Origin: Prototheca cutis
Taxonomy: Eukaryota; Chlorophyta; Trebouxiophyceae; Chlorellales; Chlorellaceae
DNA: 64,000 nucleotides
Reading direction: 5' to 3'
Assembly: GCA_002897115.2 (NCBI GenBank)
Contig: BCIH01000021.1
Location: 7,902-71,901, forward strand
The translations under genes and the position numbers were made by a program. The stretch's first letter is position 1; each line of letters opens with the position of its first letter. Shown piece by piece: positions 45,505 to 56,389 of this stretch. The notes under the pieces were generated by a model that saw nothing but the letters and a program-made list of their open reading frames with translations, searched no databases and had not been told where the DNA came from.

Positions 45505-48500
45505 TCATGCCACGACCGCCGCCTCTCGCTGCTCGAGGGCCTCTTCTGGCTCGGGATCCTTCCACCGACCATGCTCCTGCAGAAATTCGGGATGGGCATG
45601 GTGTGTTAATTGCACTTGCATTGCTACGAGGGTGGCGGTGTGGTGGACAAACTGGACGCACCGCAATGCAATGGCCCCCAGCACACGCACGCACACACGC
45701 ACGCACATGCACGCACACACACGCACACACGCACACGTGCACACACACGCACACACACAGACCTTGATGAGCTCGATGAGCTGATCGCAGGCGCCATCCA
45801 TGGGAATGCCACGGCGAACAACTTGCTTGCCGACATAAAGGTCAATCTTGCCGGGAGCGCCGCCGACATACCTGTCACACATTTTTCCGGTGGGTGGAGG
45901 ATAAGTGTGGGTGGGGGGAGAGGATGTGCGGTATGAGCTGACTCCTCCTCATCTCTGCAAGAAAGCACCTTCATTCAATGATACAGTGAACCCTAAACCC
46001 CACTCCCCACCACACTCACCCAAAGTCGGCATCGGCCATTTCGCCGGGCCCATTGACAATGCATCCCATCACCGCAATCGCCACGCCTGCCATTTTTTGG
46101 GTGCATGAATGGGAATGAGAAGTCCGCGTGTGTTGTCGCTGTGGCGAGAATGTCACGGTGCTGAGTCAGCTCCTCTGTCTGCCCACCCCCCAGGAAAACA
46201 AATCTCACCTGGCAGGTGACCGGTGCGCTGCCGGATCTGGTCAGTCACGTCTTGCAGGTCAAACAGCGTCCGGCCGCACGAGGGGCATGACACGTACTCT
46301 GTCTTGGTGTTCCTCATCCTCACACCCTGGAAGAAAGTGGGGATGGTAGTGGGGATAGTTTTCACGCGTGGCAGCATGGGTAACAACCATCGGATGGATC
46401 ATGACCAGACGACAGACAGATTCTCTAGCAACCCACTATCGGTCTCAAATCCCAATGCCAGCCCACCGCAACTCCCTTACCCCGATAACCCCAAACAACC
46501 CTGACAGACACCCATACCTGCAAGAGGCCAAAGGCAGTGTTGCGGAGGAAGGCGGTGTCCTCGGTGGGGCAGTCGAGCAGCACGCCGTCGCCCAGCCCGT
46601 CGACCATCAGCGCGCCGATCATGGACCCGGCCTGGAGCACGAGATCCTCCCGGCTGACCCCCGCGTCGAAACGCATGGCGTGCACCACAGGCGTGTCGTC
46701 CGAAGACGTGCGCAGCGCCTCAAACACACGCCGCGCGGCGTGGACGCGCGAAACACCGGGCTTGACTGACAGCAGCGCCAGAACAGGGCGGAGTCGACCC
46801 ATGCCCGCCAGCTGCTCCGTGGTTTCCGTGCCATCCAGCCTCACGGCGAGACGCTCGCTGCCCGCAGGCAGGGCAAACCTGGGCTCAAGCGCGGCAGTCA
46901 GCGGTGCCAGAGCCACTGCGCCTGGGAGGGGGCCGCTGCCCAGCTCGGCGACATCAATGAGCACGTGGACGCCGGCTTCCTGTAGCCGCCGCAGTGCACG
47001 GCGCGCGCCAGCGTCCGCTGGAACGGGGCCCTCCAGCACCACGGAATCGGCCGTCGCAATGTCCTTGATCGGCATGCCAACCGCCAGTTTGCACCCCAGT
47101 GCACGGTACAGGGTTTCAGCGGTGGCGCTTGTCCCGCTGAGGTCTTTGGCGCGGATGGCTGACAGCACCGAGCCGTCACGGTGAAGTACCGACCGGTAGT
47201 CGAGAGAATCGTCCGGTCGCTGCTCAGGCAGGCGGCCTGCTCTCCTCGCAAACGCGTGTGTGTCGCGATGCTCGGAGAACTCCTCGACCCCCCACTTTTC
47301 GGTCGCAGCCTTGGTTCCCAGAGCAGCCAGGGCGGAGCATGGCCCGATTTCCAGTTCGGGGTCTTCAGTCAGCGACACGCGGATGGTATCACCCAGGCCA
47401 TCCATGAGCAGGGCGCCGATACCAATAGCTGACTTCATGCGACCATCCTCGCCCTCGCCGGCTTCGGTGACACCCAGGTGCAGCGGGTAGTCCCACCCGC
47501 GTGCCGCCATTTCCTCCGCCAACAGCCGGTACGCACTGACCATGACCAGCGGGTTGGAGGCCTTCATGGAGAACAAAAAGTTGTGGAAATCTGCGCCGCG
47601 GCACATGTCTGCAAACTCGAATGCCGACTCCACCATGCCGCGGGGCGTGTCGCCATAGTACGACAGGATCCGGGCCGACAGTGAGCCGTGGTTGGTGCCG
47701 ATGCGCATCGCGCGGCCCAGACGCTTGCACTTCTCCACCAGGGGCAGGAAAGTTTCGGCGATGGCTTCACGCTCACGTGCAAACTGTGCGGGGTCGTCGT
47801 AGTTGATCTCCTCAAAGCTCTTCCGCCCGTCGGCAAAATTGCCGGGATTGATCCGGATCTTCTCAAATGCCTCAGCCACCATCATCGCAACGCCCGGCTG
47901 GAAGTGGATGTCCGCCACCAGCGGCGTCTCGTACCTACACAGGATTGCTTTTCGGGTTTCCTGTCGGTTCTCGTGCGTGTTCAACTCTTATGTGCGCACA
48001 TACCGGGTTCTTTCTTGGTTTACGGACAAGCATACCCACCCCACCCTGCCCGATCTCAATCAACCAAAAAACGCCATACCCGTCCTGGAACAGGCGCTCG
48101 CGGATCTTCATGCAGGCTTCAGCCTCGCGCTTGCCCTGGACGGTGATCCGCACCAGATCAGCACCAGAGTCCGCGCACTTCTTGACCTGCACGCACAGCG
48201 AGGGTTTTGTGTTTGATTGTCTGCTCGTTTGTTTGTCGGCCGTGAGATCACGAGCACTCATTTTCGTGGCCAAAAAGGCATCGTGCACTATGAAATAGTT
48301 GCATGCGCAGCGCAGTCCCCATGTCCAGGAGGCCCCTCAACCATGCATCACATCGCCAACATCCACCACCCACCTGGGCGACGGTCTTCTCCACGTTCCG
48401 GGTGTCGGTGGTGGTCATGGTCTGGCGGGCGATTGCATGCTCGCTACCAATCTTCACCTTGCCCACCTGAAGGAGTGATTGGTTCAGAGGCGAGAGTGCA

Positions 48501-48939
48501 TGTGAGGACAGGTCAGTGCCCGCCGCAGGAAGGTCCAAAGCATGCCACCGCAAACATACACAGTTCTCAATCTCGCATCCATGCATTCACACACTACACA
48601 CATGGACGGTGCGGGTGGGGCGACGGCGGGTCTGGTAGATGCTCTCGCAATAGCGGGGGGNGGGCACCCACAACTGAGGCTCCGCGGAGGTGGAGGGCCC
48701 CTCCGCCACGGCGGCCTGCGAGGGAAGTTGGTGGCACCGGCATCCGTCTCCTGGGTCCATCAATGCACCTGCAAACGCCCAACACGCGCGTCCAGCATGC
48801 GCATGCTCCCCGATCACACCCCCCCGCCCGGCCGCACCATGGGCCTGACGGCTTGGCGACCAATTGGGTGCCGCGCCGCGGTGCGGGAGGGGACAGAAAC
48901 CCCCCCGAGTTTGTTCATGGACCAGGTGCTGGACTGCAT
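45505..48939 (-). CDS. ispG: 4-hydroxy-3-methylbut-2-enyl diphosphate synthase, plastid (IspG/HDS)
   Basis: IspG is the [4Fe-4S] enzyme that makes HMBPP from MEcPP in the plastid MEP pathway to isoprenoids. Nine exons (48820-48939, 48602-48715, 48374-48466, 48080-48186, 46518-47934, 46209-46326, 46020-46086, 45763-45871, 45505-45576) join to 738 residues, typical of plant [23 protein letters not shown] begins a classic transit peptide. Then come [54 protein letters not shown] and [11 protein letters not shown]. The plant-type insert domain lies at roughly residues 370-600. Cluster ligands are [15 protein letters not shown] and [17 protein letters not shown] with its Glu. One N lies at 48661 in exon 2. 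A CA repeat sits in the last intron (45683-45760). Confidence 0.97.
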
Positions 48940-49485
48940 GGTGCCTGCTCAGATACTCGCCGCGCAGCGGGGCCACCGGCGCTGAGGCAAGGAACCAGGC
49001 GGAGTTGCCGGCCAAGAGGCGAGCGCCACACAGAGGTTGGGCCTACACTGTCCTCTCCCAGGACAAGGTCCTCAGAGATTGTACACAAAAACCGTGTCCA
49101 GCGGTGTGTGGGTACGCCGTAATCCCTTGCACCGGTGCGTTGCTCGGGCCCTCCCCGTTCAATCCCGAGTTGCCCTTTTTAAAGCCCCATAGCGTCGGCC
49201 ACACAAAAGATTTTGGGGGAGTTTTGAGTACCAATTCCCCCCCCCCCCCCCCCAACACACACAAAAAAACCCCTGCATATACTCGTTCCCGACCATCATG
49301 AGGACATCACGAGCGTCTGCCTCCTTTGCAGCTGTTCGCGGCCAGCCAGCCATTCATTCATGGTGAGAGATCCCTCGCGGGAGCATGACAGATACAGTTG
49401 GGACGGTTCCGTTGGCAGCAAGGGACCGGGGGGAACCTCCCCACTGAGGAGCACCTCAGCCACCAAGCACCCGCCACCCCTCTTT
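48940..49485. other. Intergenic region IspG promoter / RPN2 3' flank
   Basis: Both neighbours are on the minus strand. A 17-C tract occurs at 49237-49253. No gene is supported. Confidence 0.45.
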
Positions 49486-50445
49486 TTACGAGGGGATGTA
49501 CTCGAATGGCGCGGGCGGCGGCGGCTCCTCGCTGGCGCGCCGGGGCGCGGCACTCCCAGTCCTCCCGGCAGACGCGGCCCGCGGCGCCGCCCCCGCATCG
49601 GGATCGGGCTTGGCTTCCTCGTACAGGTACTCGACCGGCGTGCCCGGCGCCGCCGTGTCCTGCAGGACCACGATGCCCCATGCCACGGCCTTGACCGGCT
49701 GCCAGCGCCCGTCGCGGGGGAACTGGACCAGCCGGCGCTGCGCGGGCGTCACGCGTGCTGGGTTGGCCGACACAAACGACGACGGCTCCTCCTCGATTTG
49801 CTGCGTAGTAGCTTCAGCAGCATCTCCATCCACATCCATTGCGGCTGCGTCCTTTTTGTTCGCATCAAACTCCGCGGCATCCGACGTGGTAGCAGCACTG
49901 GCCTTGGCGCCGCCAGTCGCCACGTCCCCGGCGCCGTTGGCCCCCGAAGCGGCAGCCGCGGCTTCCTTCTTAGCGGCAGCACGGGCCTTGGAGCGCTGCA
50001 TGGTGGAAAGCACGGCGGTGACCACTTTCTCGCGGGCCCGCTTGTCCTCGGCGGCCACGGGCGGCGGGTAGGCAAACGCGCTGGGCTTGGCGCGCGTGAC
50101 AACCGAGAAATCGGACGGGGCACGGAGGGAGGCATCGACGCCAATCACCGCGCTCGGCTGCAGGGTCAGGGACAGCATGTAGGCCAGCGGGTGCCAGTAC
50201 CAGTACTGCAGGAACAGGGCCAGGCCCGCCACGGCCCCCGGGCGTGGGACGCCCGAGCGAGACAGCAGGCCCAGGGTCGCGTTGCGCCCGCCCGCGTCCA
50301 GGATGCCCGCCGCCAGCACCGAGCCCATGCGTGCCATCACCTCCACGCCCTTGTTCCCGTGAATCTTCTCGATCCGCGCACGCAGCGTCTCGGTCCGCGC
50401 CGCGGGCTGCTGCACCAGCACCATCGCCAGCGCAATCAGCACTCC
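49486..50445 (-). CDS. RPN2: 26S proteasome regulatory subunit RPN2 (PSMD1), C-terminal exon only
   Basis: RPN2 is the large scaffold of the 19S proteasome base. This 320-codon exon starts after an AG at 50446-50447 on the minus strand and ends in TAA at 49486-49488. GVEVMARMGSVLAAGILDAG, RNATLGLLSRSG and LALFLQYWYWHPLAYMLSL match the conserved C-terminal part of RPN2. VTRAKPSAFAYPPP follows. The tail has an Ala/Asp-rich acidic insert and VEYLYEEAKPDPD. The N-terminal two thirds are missing: upstream there are only about 110 bases of intron before the C tract at 50556-50595, and then an unrelated gene on the other strand. This is a broken or misassembled gene. Confidence 0.9.
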   Translation of the reverse strand, partial: GVLIALAMVLVQQPAARTETLRARIEKIHGNKGVEVMARMGSVLAAGILDAGGRNATLGLLSRSGVPRPGAVAGLALFLQYWYWHPLAYMLSLTLQPSAVIGVDASLRAPSDFSVVTRAKPSAFAYPPPVAAEDKRAREKVVTAVLSTMQRSKARAAAKKEAAAAASGANGAGDVATGGAKASAATTSDAAEFDANKKDAAAMDVDGDAAEATTQQIEEEPSSFVSANPARVTPAQRRLVQFPRDGRWQPVKAVAWGIVVLQDTAAPGTPVEYLYEEAKPDPDAGAAPRAASAGRTGSAAPRRASEEPPPPAPFEYIPS

Positions 50446-50553
50446 CTGCAGTGTTGGGCATCGGCTTAAGGGTTTGTGACCAGCGAGCTCCAGCCACACG
50501 ACAGGCTCCCAAAGGACTCGTCACCTACCCGACCCCCAAACCCCTATCCCCTC

Positions 50554-50555
<2 letters not shown>

Positions 50556-50595
<40 letters not shown>
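50556..50595 (+). repeat. Poly-C tract (40 C) at a gene-breaking junction
   Basis: The run of C separates an RPN2 intron on the left from an OTUD6-like intron end on the right. Both genes lack their 5' exons at this point. It is a likely false join or rearrangement. Confidence 0.85.
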
Positions 50596-50597
50596 AG

Positions 50598-51096
50598 GAT
50601 GACGTGAGTGGGTCCATCGGCGAGGATGAGGATGTGTTTGCGGCCTACTGCCACGAAATGGAAAGCACGGCGGCCTGGGGTGGGCACCTGGAGCTCGAGG
50701 CACTGAGCCAGGCGCTGAAGCTGCCCATCACCGTTCACGCTGCCGCGGCACAGCCTCAGAAGCTGGGCACGGATTTCCAAGGTGGGGGCAGTTGCAATCT
50801 GGATAATTTATAATCCAGATTTGGGATGTTCAGGTTTAAAACTGGGTGTGGTTGGCGTGCCACGGATGCTGATTGGGTGGGATATTCTTTGCGCATATCT
50901 ACTCTCAGTTCATTCCACCCTTCCCTTGCAATATTGACTGGTGGAATGCACAGACGGTGATGCATATAATCCCACTTCCTTGCCCACAGGGCATGCCCTG
51001 GAGATTTGCTATGTCCAGCATGCTTACGGTCTGGGAGAGCACTACAACAGCACTGTGGCCCTCCCAAAGACGGCAGAGGCCGAGACTGAAGCCTAA
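50598..51096 (+). CDS. OTUD6-like OTU deubiquitinase, C-terminal exons only
   Basis: OTU proteins are cysteine proteases that remove ubiquitin. Two exons are visible (50598-50781 and 50990-51096); the first follows an AG acceptor directly after the C tract. The visible part has YCHEMESTAAWGGHLELEAL and LSQALKLPITVHAAA, then ALEICYVQHAYGLGEHYNS, which is the His-containing end of the OTU domain in OTUD6. The stop is TAA at 51094-51096. The N-terminal part with the catalytic Asp and Cys is absent from the window. No alternative 5' exons exist to the left, where RPN2 lies on the opposite strand. Confidence 0.85.
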
Positions 51097-51553
51097 GCAT
51101 GGTTGACCAATTGCGAACCCCAAGAACCCCTGCATTGCCATTGTGCTGGGCAGGTGTCACATGTCTGAAGAATGTAACACGCTGATCGTTTGGCTAAGAG
51201 TGTCTGAAGGCTTGGTTGGGGGGGGGACATGACTGGGGCGATGCTCTGTGCTTCCCTTGCTTCTGAACATATCCCCCTTGCCCACCCAGACCAGGGAAAT
51301 GGACCCCACCGCGCCCCAAACAAAGCGCGATCGGCGACAGTGCCCCATCCAAACAGCCGCAAAAAGTATCTCGCCGAACGGACAAGTGCATTTTGCCATC
51401 GCTATGGCAATCGCATTTCATTTCAATCCCATCCTCATCGATACATCGCGCGTGCTGTCAAGCGCAGCTTGACTGGCGTCCATCATCACCCTGGGTCTGT
51501 CCCACACCACACTTGAAACCAGAACATGACGAAATAGAGTTCCAGTGCACACA
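51097..51553. other. Intergenic region before the ASH2-like gene
   Basis: It holds the OTUD6-like 3' flank and the ASH2-like promoter. Nothing specific is recognised. Confidence 0.4.
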
Positions 51554-52891
51554 ATGGGTACTGCTTCGCTTTCATCTCCAGAGCTAGGTACGGTGCATGG
51601 CGTTGGGTAGCGGGCGTTGCTGTGTCCCGGCGTGCCCTGTCCTGACCGCCATCACGCATGCCGGCACTGGCCATGGCCCCTCACGCTGCTGCTCCCACCC
51701 TTGTCCACAGGCTCGCCTCTGAGCTCCGCACATCGCCGCAGCAAGAAGCAGCGCGCGTCGGGCGAGACGGAGTCCTCGGAGCCCAGCCAGCCCCTGCCAG
51801 CTGTCCTGCCCAGGGCGGCAGCTGTTGTGCTGAGGGCTCCCGACCGGGACCAGCACGCCTCCATCAGCGCAGGCGGCCTGGCCCTGACCAGCTCTCGAGG
51901 CTACCGGAGCGTCCAGGCCACGCATGGCGTGCATGCCGGAGCGTGGTACTACGAGGTCCAGGTGCGGCACCTGGGGCCCTCGGGCGCGGCCCGCATCGGC
52001 TGGGCCACCGCGGCAGCGGAGCATCAGGGCCCCGTCGGCGGCGATCGTTTTGGGTATGCCTACCGGAGCATGGAGGGAGTCAAGGTGCACAAGGGCGTGA
52101 GGGAACCGTATGGCGCCCCCTGGGAAGAAGGCGCCGTCATCGGCTGTCTGATATACCTTCCCCGTCCCGAGCAAAGGCAGGCCCGAGGTATGGCCGGGCA
52201 CCGTTGACGATGGGACCAACCAGGGCGTTTTATGTGCTGTATCCATAGTTGGGCCAATTGTTAATGACGTTCTTTCTCTAATTAAAAGCGCTGTGACGAT
52301 GAAACATTCCTCGTTCTTTCGACGCGCACCTTCTGGTGCTGTCATGACTGAGCATCCACCCATAGAATCTGAGCGCTTGTTGATCCCGCGACTGGGTGTT
52401 CTATGTGATGCTGTGGACACTGTTTGTTCGCGTTGCATGATCATGCCGCCCAGCAAAACTACCAGGCGTTCATCCATGGAACTGACAACATTTCTCAAAC
52501 ACACCTCATCTTCCCGCCTCGTGCAGATCAGGTCGACCATCCTGCTACAGCCCCCTCCGACCATGCTGCCTCTGCATCCGCCCCAGACGCCGCCACTGGT
52601 TTCGTGGGTTTTTTCAAAGACGGCGTCTGGCAGGGCAAGGCCTTTCTGGACCCGGCGCCCGGGGTCTACCGACCGAGCATCTCCCTGTATACAAACCCGC
52701 TGCAGCAGGCGGAACCTGCACGGGTGTCTGTGAACTTTGGCGCCACACCCTTTGCCGTTGGCAGCAGTGCCGAGGTGCTGCAGGAGGCCTCGGGCTCACC
52801 CGTGCCGGTTCAAGCCATCGCCGCCCTCGTGGCCCAGCCGACGGTCTCCGTTGCCACCGCACCCGTCGTGGTGACGATCCCTCCCCAGTGA
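51554..52891 (+). CDS. ASH2: ASH2-like SPRY protein (COMPASS H3K4 methyltransferase subunit)
   Basis: ASH2 stimulates SET1/MLL-type histone H3 lysine-4 methyltransferases through its SPRY domain. Three exons (51554-51587, 51711-52187, 52527-52891) join in phase to 291 residues. A short basic N terminus (HRRSKKQR) leads into the SPRY domain: GYRSVQATHGVHAGAWYYEV, ARIGWATAAAEHQGP, GGDRFGYAYRSMEGVKVHKG and GAVIGCLIYLP. The C-terminal half has GFFKDGVWQGKAF, GVYRPSISLY and ARVSVNFG. The winged-helix and PHD-like parts of animal ASH2L are absent. TGTAA lies 14 bases after the stop. The second intron acceptor was chosen for its pyrimidine tract and phase. Confidence 0.87.
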
Positions 52892-52904
52892 GCGAGGTCG
52901 CCGA

Positions 52905-52909
52905 TGTAA
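52905..52909 (+). terminator. TGTAA polyadenylation signal of the ASH2-like gene
   Basis: TGTAA lies 14 bases after the stop codon in the sense strand, the expected kind of signal in green algae. Confidence 0.5.
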
Positions 52910-53284
52910 TGATTCCTGTGTTTCCAAACTTCCCGCCTACAAAGTGGTTTTTTTCTTCGAGACAACAACACCTGTTCTGAAGAAAACAGATGCGTCAATT
53001 CCTCCTTTCTACCACTTTTGGATCGTTTGCTCTGCTCTCAAACTGATTTCATTCCATGAACCGATCGCGTCACCGGTCGTATTTGATTCCTGTTGCACGC
53101 ACCAAGTGTGGCGGCTGTAACCTGGTCACTGATCGTTATGGTTTTCACATTCAGCTGACCAGGAGAACCGATCTGGCCGCTGGAAATGCCGACCTTTTTC
53201 TCGTCTTGCATCATCATCAGGGGATGAAAAGCGGGGACAATCATCAATCTCAAGGTCCATCACCTCGCACCCCATCCAACTCAG
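52910..53284. other. Convergent 3' flanks of ASH2-like and glucosidase II beta
   Basis: About 375 bases with no recognisable gene. Confidence 0.4.
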
Positions 53285-56066
53285 TCAGAGCTCATCGTGC
53301 GTGAGCTCGGCAGGATCGCTGTACTGCCGGAGTTCCTGGTGCAGCGCCAGCACATCGTCGTTACTGCAGGCGGCGGGCGTCTCGAACCTGGCTGTGTACT
53401 CGCACCGTGAAGGCTCGCTCACGCCGTACAACCGCTCCGTAGCCCCGCACTCTGTCACCACCTGCACGAGTGTGCATGTGGGTGGTTGGGGGGAGGGGGG
53501 GATGCGTACTTGCGCCTTGTTTTTCAATCTCATTGGGGAAGGCGTGACCTTGTCATGCTGTCGGCTGCATGCACCGCTTCAAAGCCTACGCTCCTAGCAC
53601 CGCGCCTCGTGTTTTCCCACCAAGCGTCGCATGTGCTCCCAGGCCATCACACATACACACCACAACAAACAAAGCCTCCCATGGCTCACCGTGAGGCTGC
53701 GGGAGGGCCCATTCCAGCAGTGGGAGCCATGCCTGAAGAAGAGCTCGCTGGCATCATCGGCAGGCGTCTCCCAGCGGCCCAGGTTCATGCTGCTTCCGCC
53801 CTCAATCTGCTTGGCATTGCCAAAGGGACACATCTCGTACGTGTACTTTTCCGCGCTCGCCTGGAAGCAGGCGCCCTCCAGTGCGGCCCAGACGGCGTCT
53901 GGCCCGTAGCTTCCTGCCAACTTCTCGCGCAGCTGGGTGATCTCACGCTCCTTGTCTCGCACCGCCTGCGCGGCCTTGCTCGCCTCTCCCCGGGCCGCTG
54001 TCATCGCCTTCATCTCAGCTTCCAACTGCTTGGCCAGAGATCCCACTGAACCTGTGGTAGTGATGGAGTGGGAGGGGGTGGTGTTGGCAGTGCCAGGCGG
54101 CGCACGCAGCAGCAGATGTACGCAGCACGNGAGCGATTGCCGCACCAAACGCAAACCCTTGCACTGGACTGGCATGAGTCGAATTCCCCAACAATCAAAC
54201 ACACCCCCGCCAAAGTCCGCACCGTCGGCGGCGGCGGATTCCTTTGTCGCCTTGCCGCCACCGTTGGCCACACCCAGTCTGCCCTTGATCGCTCCAAGGA
54301 GGCTGCTGCCTGCACGGTGAACGGGATGTGGGAGTGCAGTCACGTTGAGCAGGCCGCGTTGTTGCTTATATTCCATGCAGCAGCAGCAGCTGCAAGACAG
54401 GCCTTACCTTGCTCGACAATGCGATCCAGCACAGAGGGGACCTGTTCCCCTTTTCCTGTACCGGCAGACTTGCCAGCTGCAGCAACCTCCACGTCGCCGG
54501 GCTGCTCTGTCCAGGCAGGCTCAGCCTCTTCAGACACATCGCCAGGCTGGCCAACCTGCTCCTCCAACTCCTGTGTCGTGACAAGGGAAGATCGCCAACG
54601 AATGAATGGACGACATCTGCTGTATGACAACAGCACTTGGTTGTGATGCATGCTGGCAAGCTGAATGACCAAATAAATGTCCCCAAACAGGACAAGCAGC
54701 TGTTGCACCAGGCAGCAGTCACCATTCCACCATCACAGACTGCAATTCTCAAAGCGATCACCGGTAAAGCCTCTGCTAACCCTCAGATCGACGCACCTCG
54801 CCAAGGTCGTCTGGATGCACTTGTTCCACGTCCAGAGTGACTGCTTCATCATCGACATCAGACAGTGCTGCCTTCGCATCACCAGCACGGGCCGCCGCCG
54901 CTGCAGCCATGGCTGCAACCCTCTTCTTTGCAGCGTCCACCGTGCCAGTAGTTGCCGGATCTGCGGGTGCCATGGCAGCGGCATCGTCAGCCGGCGCATC
55001 TATCCCTGCTGGTTGGGCATCGCTCTCCGTCACCTTCTCGGCAGCTTCCTTGAGTTTCCGGGTCTCGGCCTCCTGAGCCTCGGCCACACTCTGTGCCTCT
55101 GCACATTATGTCAGTTCATTATTTATTTCTTTGCTTTCGTCTGCTTCTGGTTGTGGGGACGGAGAGGCAGCGCGCCCACCGGCAACGTGCATTCCCCAAT
55201 TGTGCCAAACAAGCAATACCTTCCTAACCTTCTTTGGTTTTCTGTTCGGCTTGGAGGCTTTGAAGCTCTGTTTCCAGGCGGGCAACGTCCTGTCGCCAGG
55301 ACTCGAGCTTGGCGGCCGCTCGTTCGACGTACACTGCTCGGGTCTTCAGTCCTTGCTCCGCTGCGGACAGCTGTGCATGCAGCTCGACACGCCTGGAGGC
55401 GCCCAGCGCCTCACACGTGTTGTTGCACCGCCCAGCCCGCTCGTCGGATCCGTCACAGCAATCTGCAGTCAGTAGCAGAAGATTTCACTGGGTGTGCTCG
55501 TGATGATGGTCCCATGCCGTGCCGGCTGCCCTGAATCCACCGCTGTCCGAACTAACGGATACCAGGGAAATTGGAACCCTTCCTCACCCACACCACATGA
55601 CAACAGCAATAACAACAAGCTCACCGCAAATGCCATCGTCGACGACTGCGCTGCTCACGACGTGGCTCTGGTACCCGTTGTTCTGGCAGTAAAACTTTCC
55701 ATTCCCGCAGGCGGATGTGCCTGCAGATCTCAGCATGGTGAGCACATGAAGTGGCCAGCGCCGCGAGGTTTTCAGTGCGTCCGGCTCCACCGCAAACAAG
55801 CCCGCTCCCATCATGGATCATCCCACACACCCACCGGGCTCATCGCTGCCGTCCGTGCAGTCGCAATAGTCGTCATTGATGCGCGAGACAGGCACGGCGC
55901 CTTGGCCGTTCAGGCAGTGGAATGTCGCATCCTCAGCCAACTGGTACTGTGGCAGCAAGTTTGGAGGCACCCCGCGGGTGATGGGGATTGCTCGCGGGCT
56001 GGCCTCGATCGCCCCCGCCAGGCACCACAAGGAGCCCAGCAGAAGCACTGAGAATGAGCCAGCCAT
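53285..56066 (-). CDS. Glucosidase II beta subunit (PRKCSH-type), ER lumen
   Basis: The beta subunit keeps glucosidase II in the ER and helps it trim N-glycans for calnexin quality control. Eight exons (55835-56066, 55625-55720, 55229-55462, 54797-55098, 54408-54570, 54205-54309, 53690-54051, 53285-53461) join to 556 residues. MAGSFSVLLLGSLWCLAGA is a signal peptide. LDL-receptor-A-like repeats carry DDYCDCTDGSDEPG and DCCDGSDE. A charged coiled coil follows (about residues 120-260), then an acidic linker. The C-terminal MRH lectin domain has MCPFGNAKQIEGGSSMNLG and RWETPADDASELFFRHG. The protein ends in HDEL, an ER-retention signal. One N lies in an intron near 54130. Confidence 0.95.
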
Positions 56067-56389
56067 GTGGTACGTTCGATGTGTATCTTATACTCTACTC
56101 ATCGGATTGCAGCTCTGGTCTGAAGGACCAAGCTTTCATGGTTTTCAGGCCCCAGGTGTGGGTGCAGGCCCCGACCGGAACTTCAACAAAATGCGAGTGT
56201 CGGCAGGCCGACACAATTACGTGGGTCACCATCTGGCAGCCCATTACTCAATGAGCCTGACATCAACAGGTGCGCAAAATACCAAAACAATATCAACTAA
56301 ATGGCAGTATACTTGTCGGCTCCGAGCAGCTTGCATATGGGAACCAGCAGGTCTTCTTGACAGGAGTTCCCGAGGCAAGGCACAGGAGC
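56067..56389. promoter_or_regulatory. Divergent promoter region glucosidase II beta / FAD synthase
   Basis: Only 323 bases separate the start codons. No distinctive motif beyond an AT-rich TATCTTATACTC stretch near 56082 is seen. Confidence 0.4.

Noticed and set aside
49237..49253. C tract near 49240 considered as another chimeric junction
   Set aside because: It lies between intact gene ends (IspG start and RPN2 stop), so nothing is broken there.
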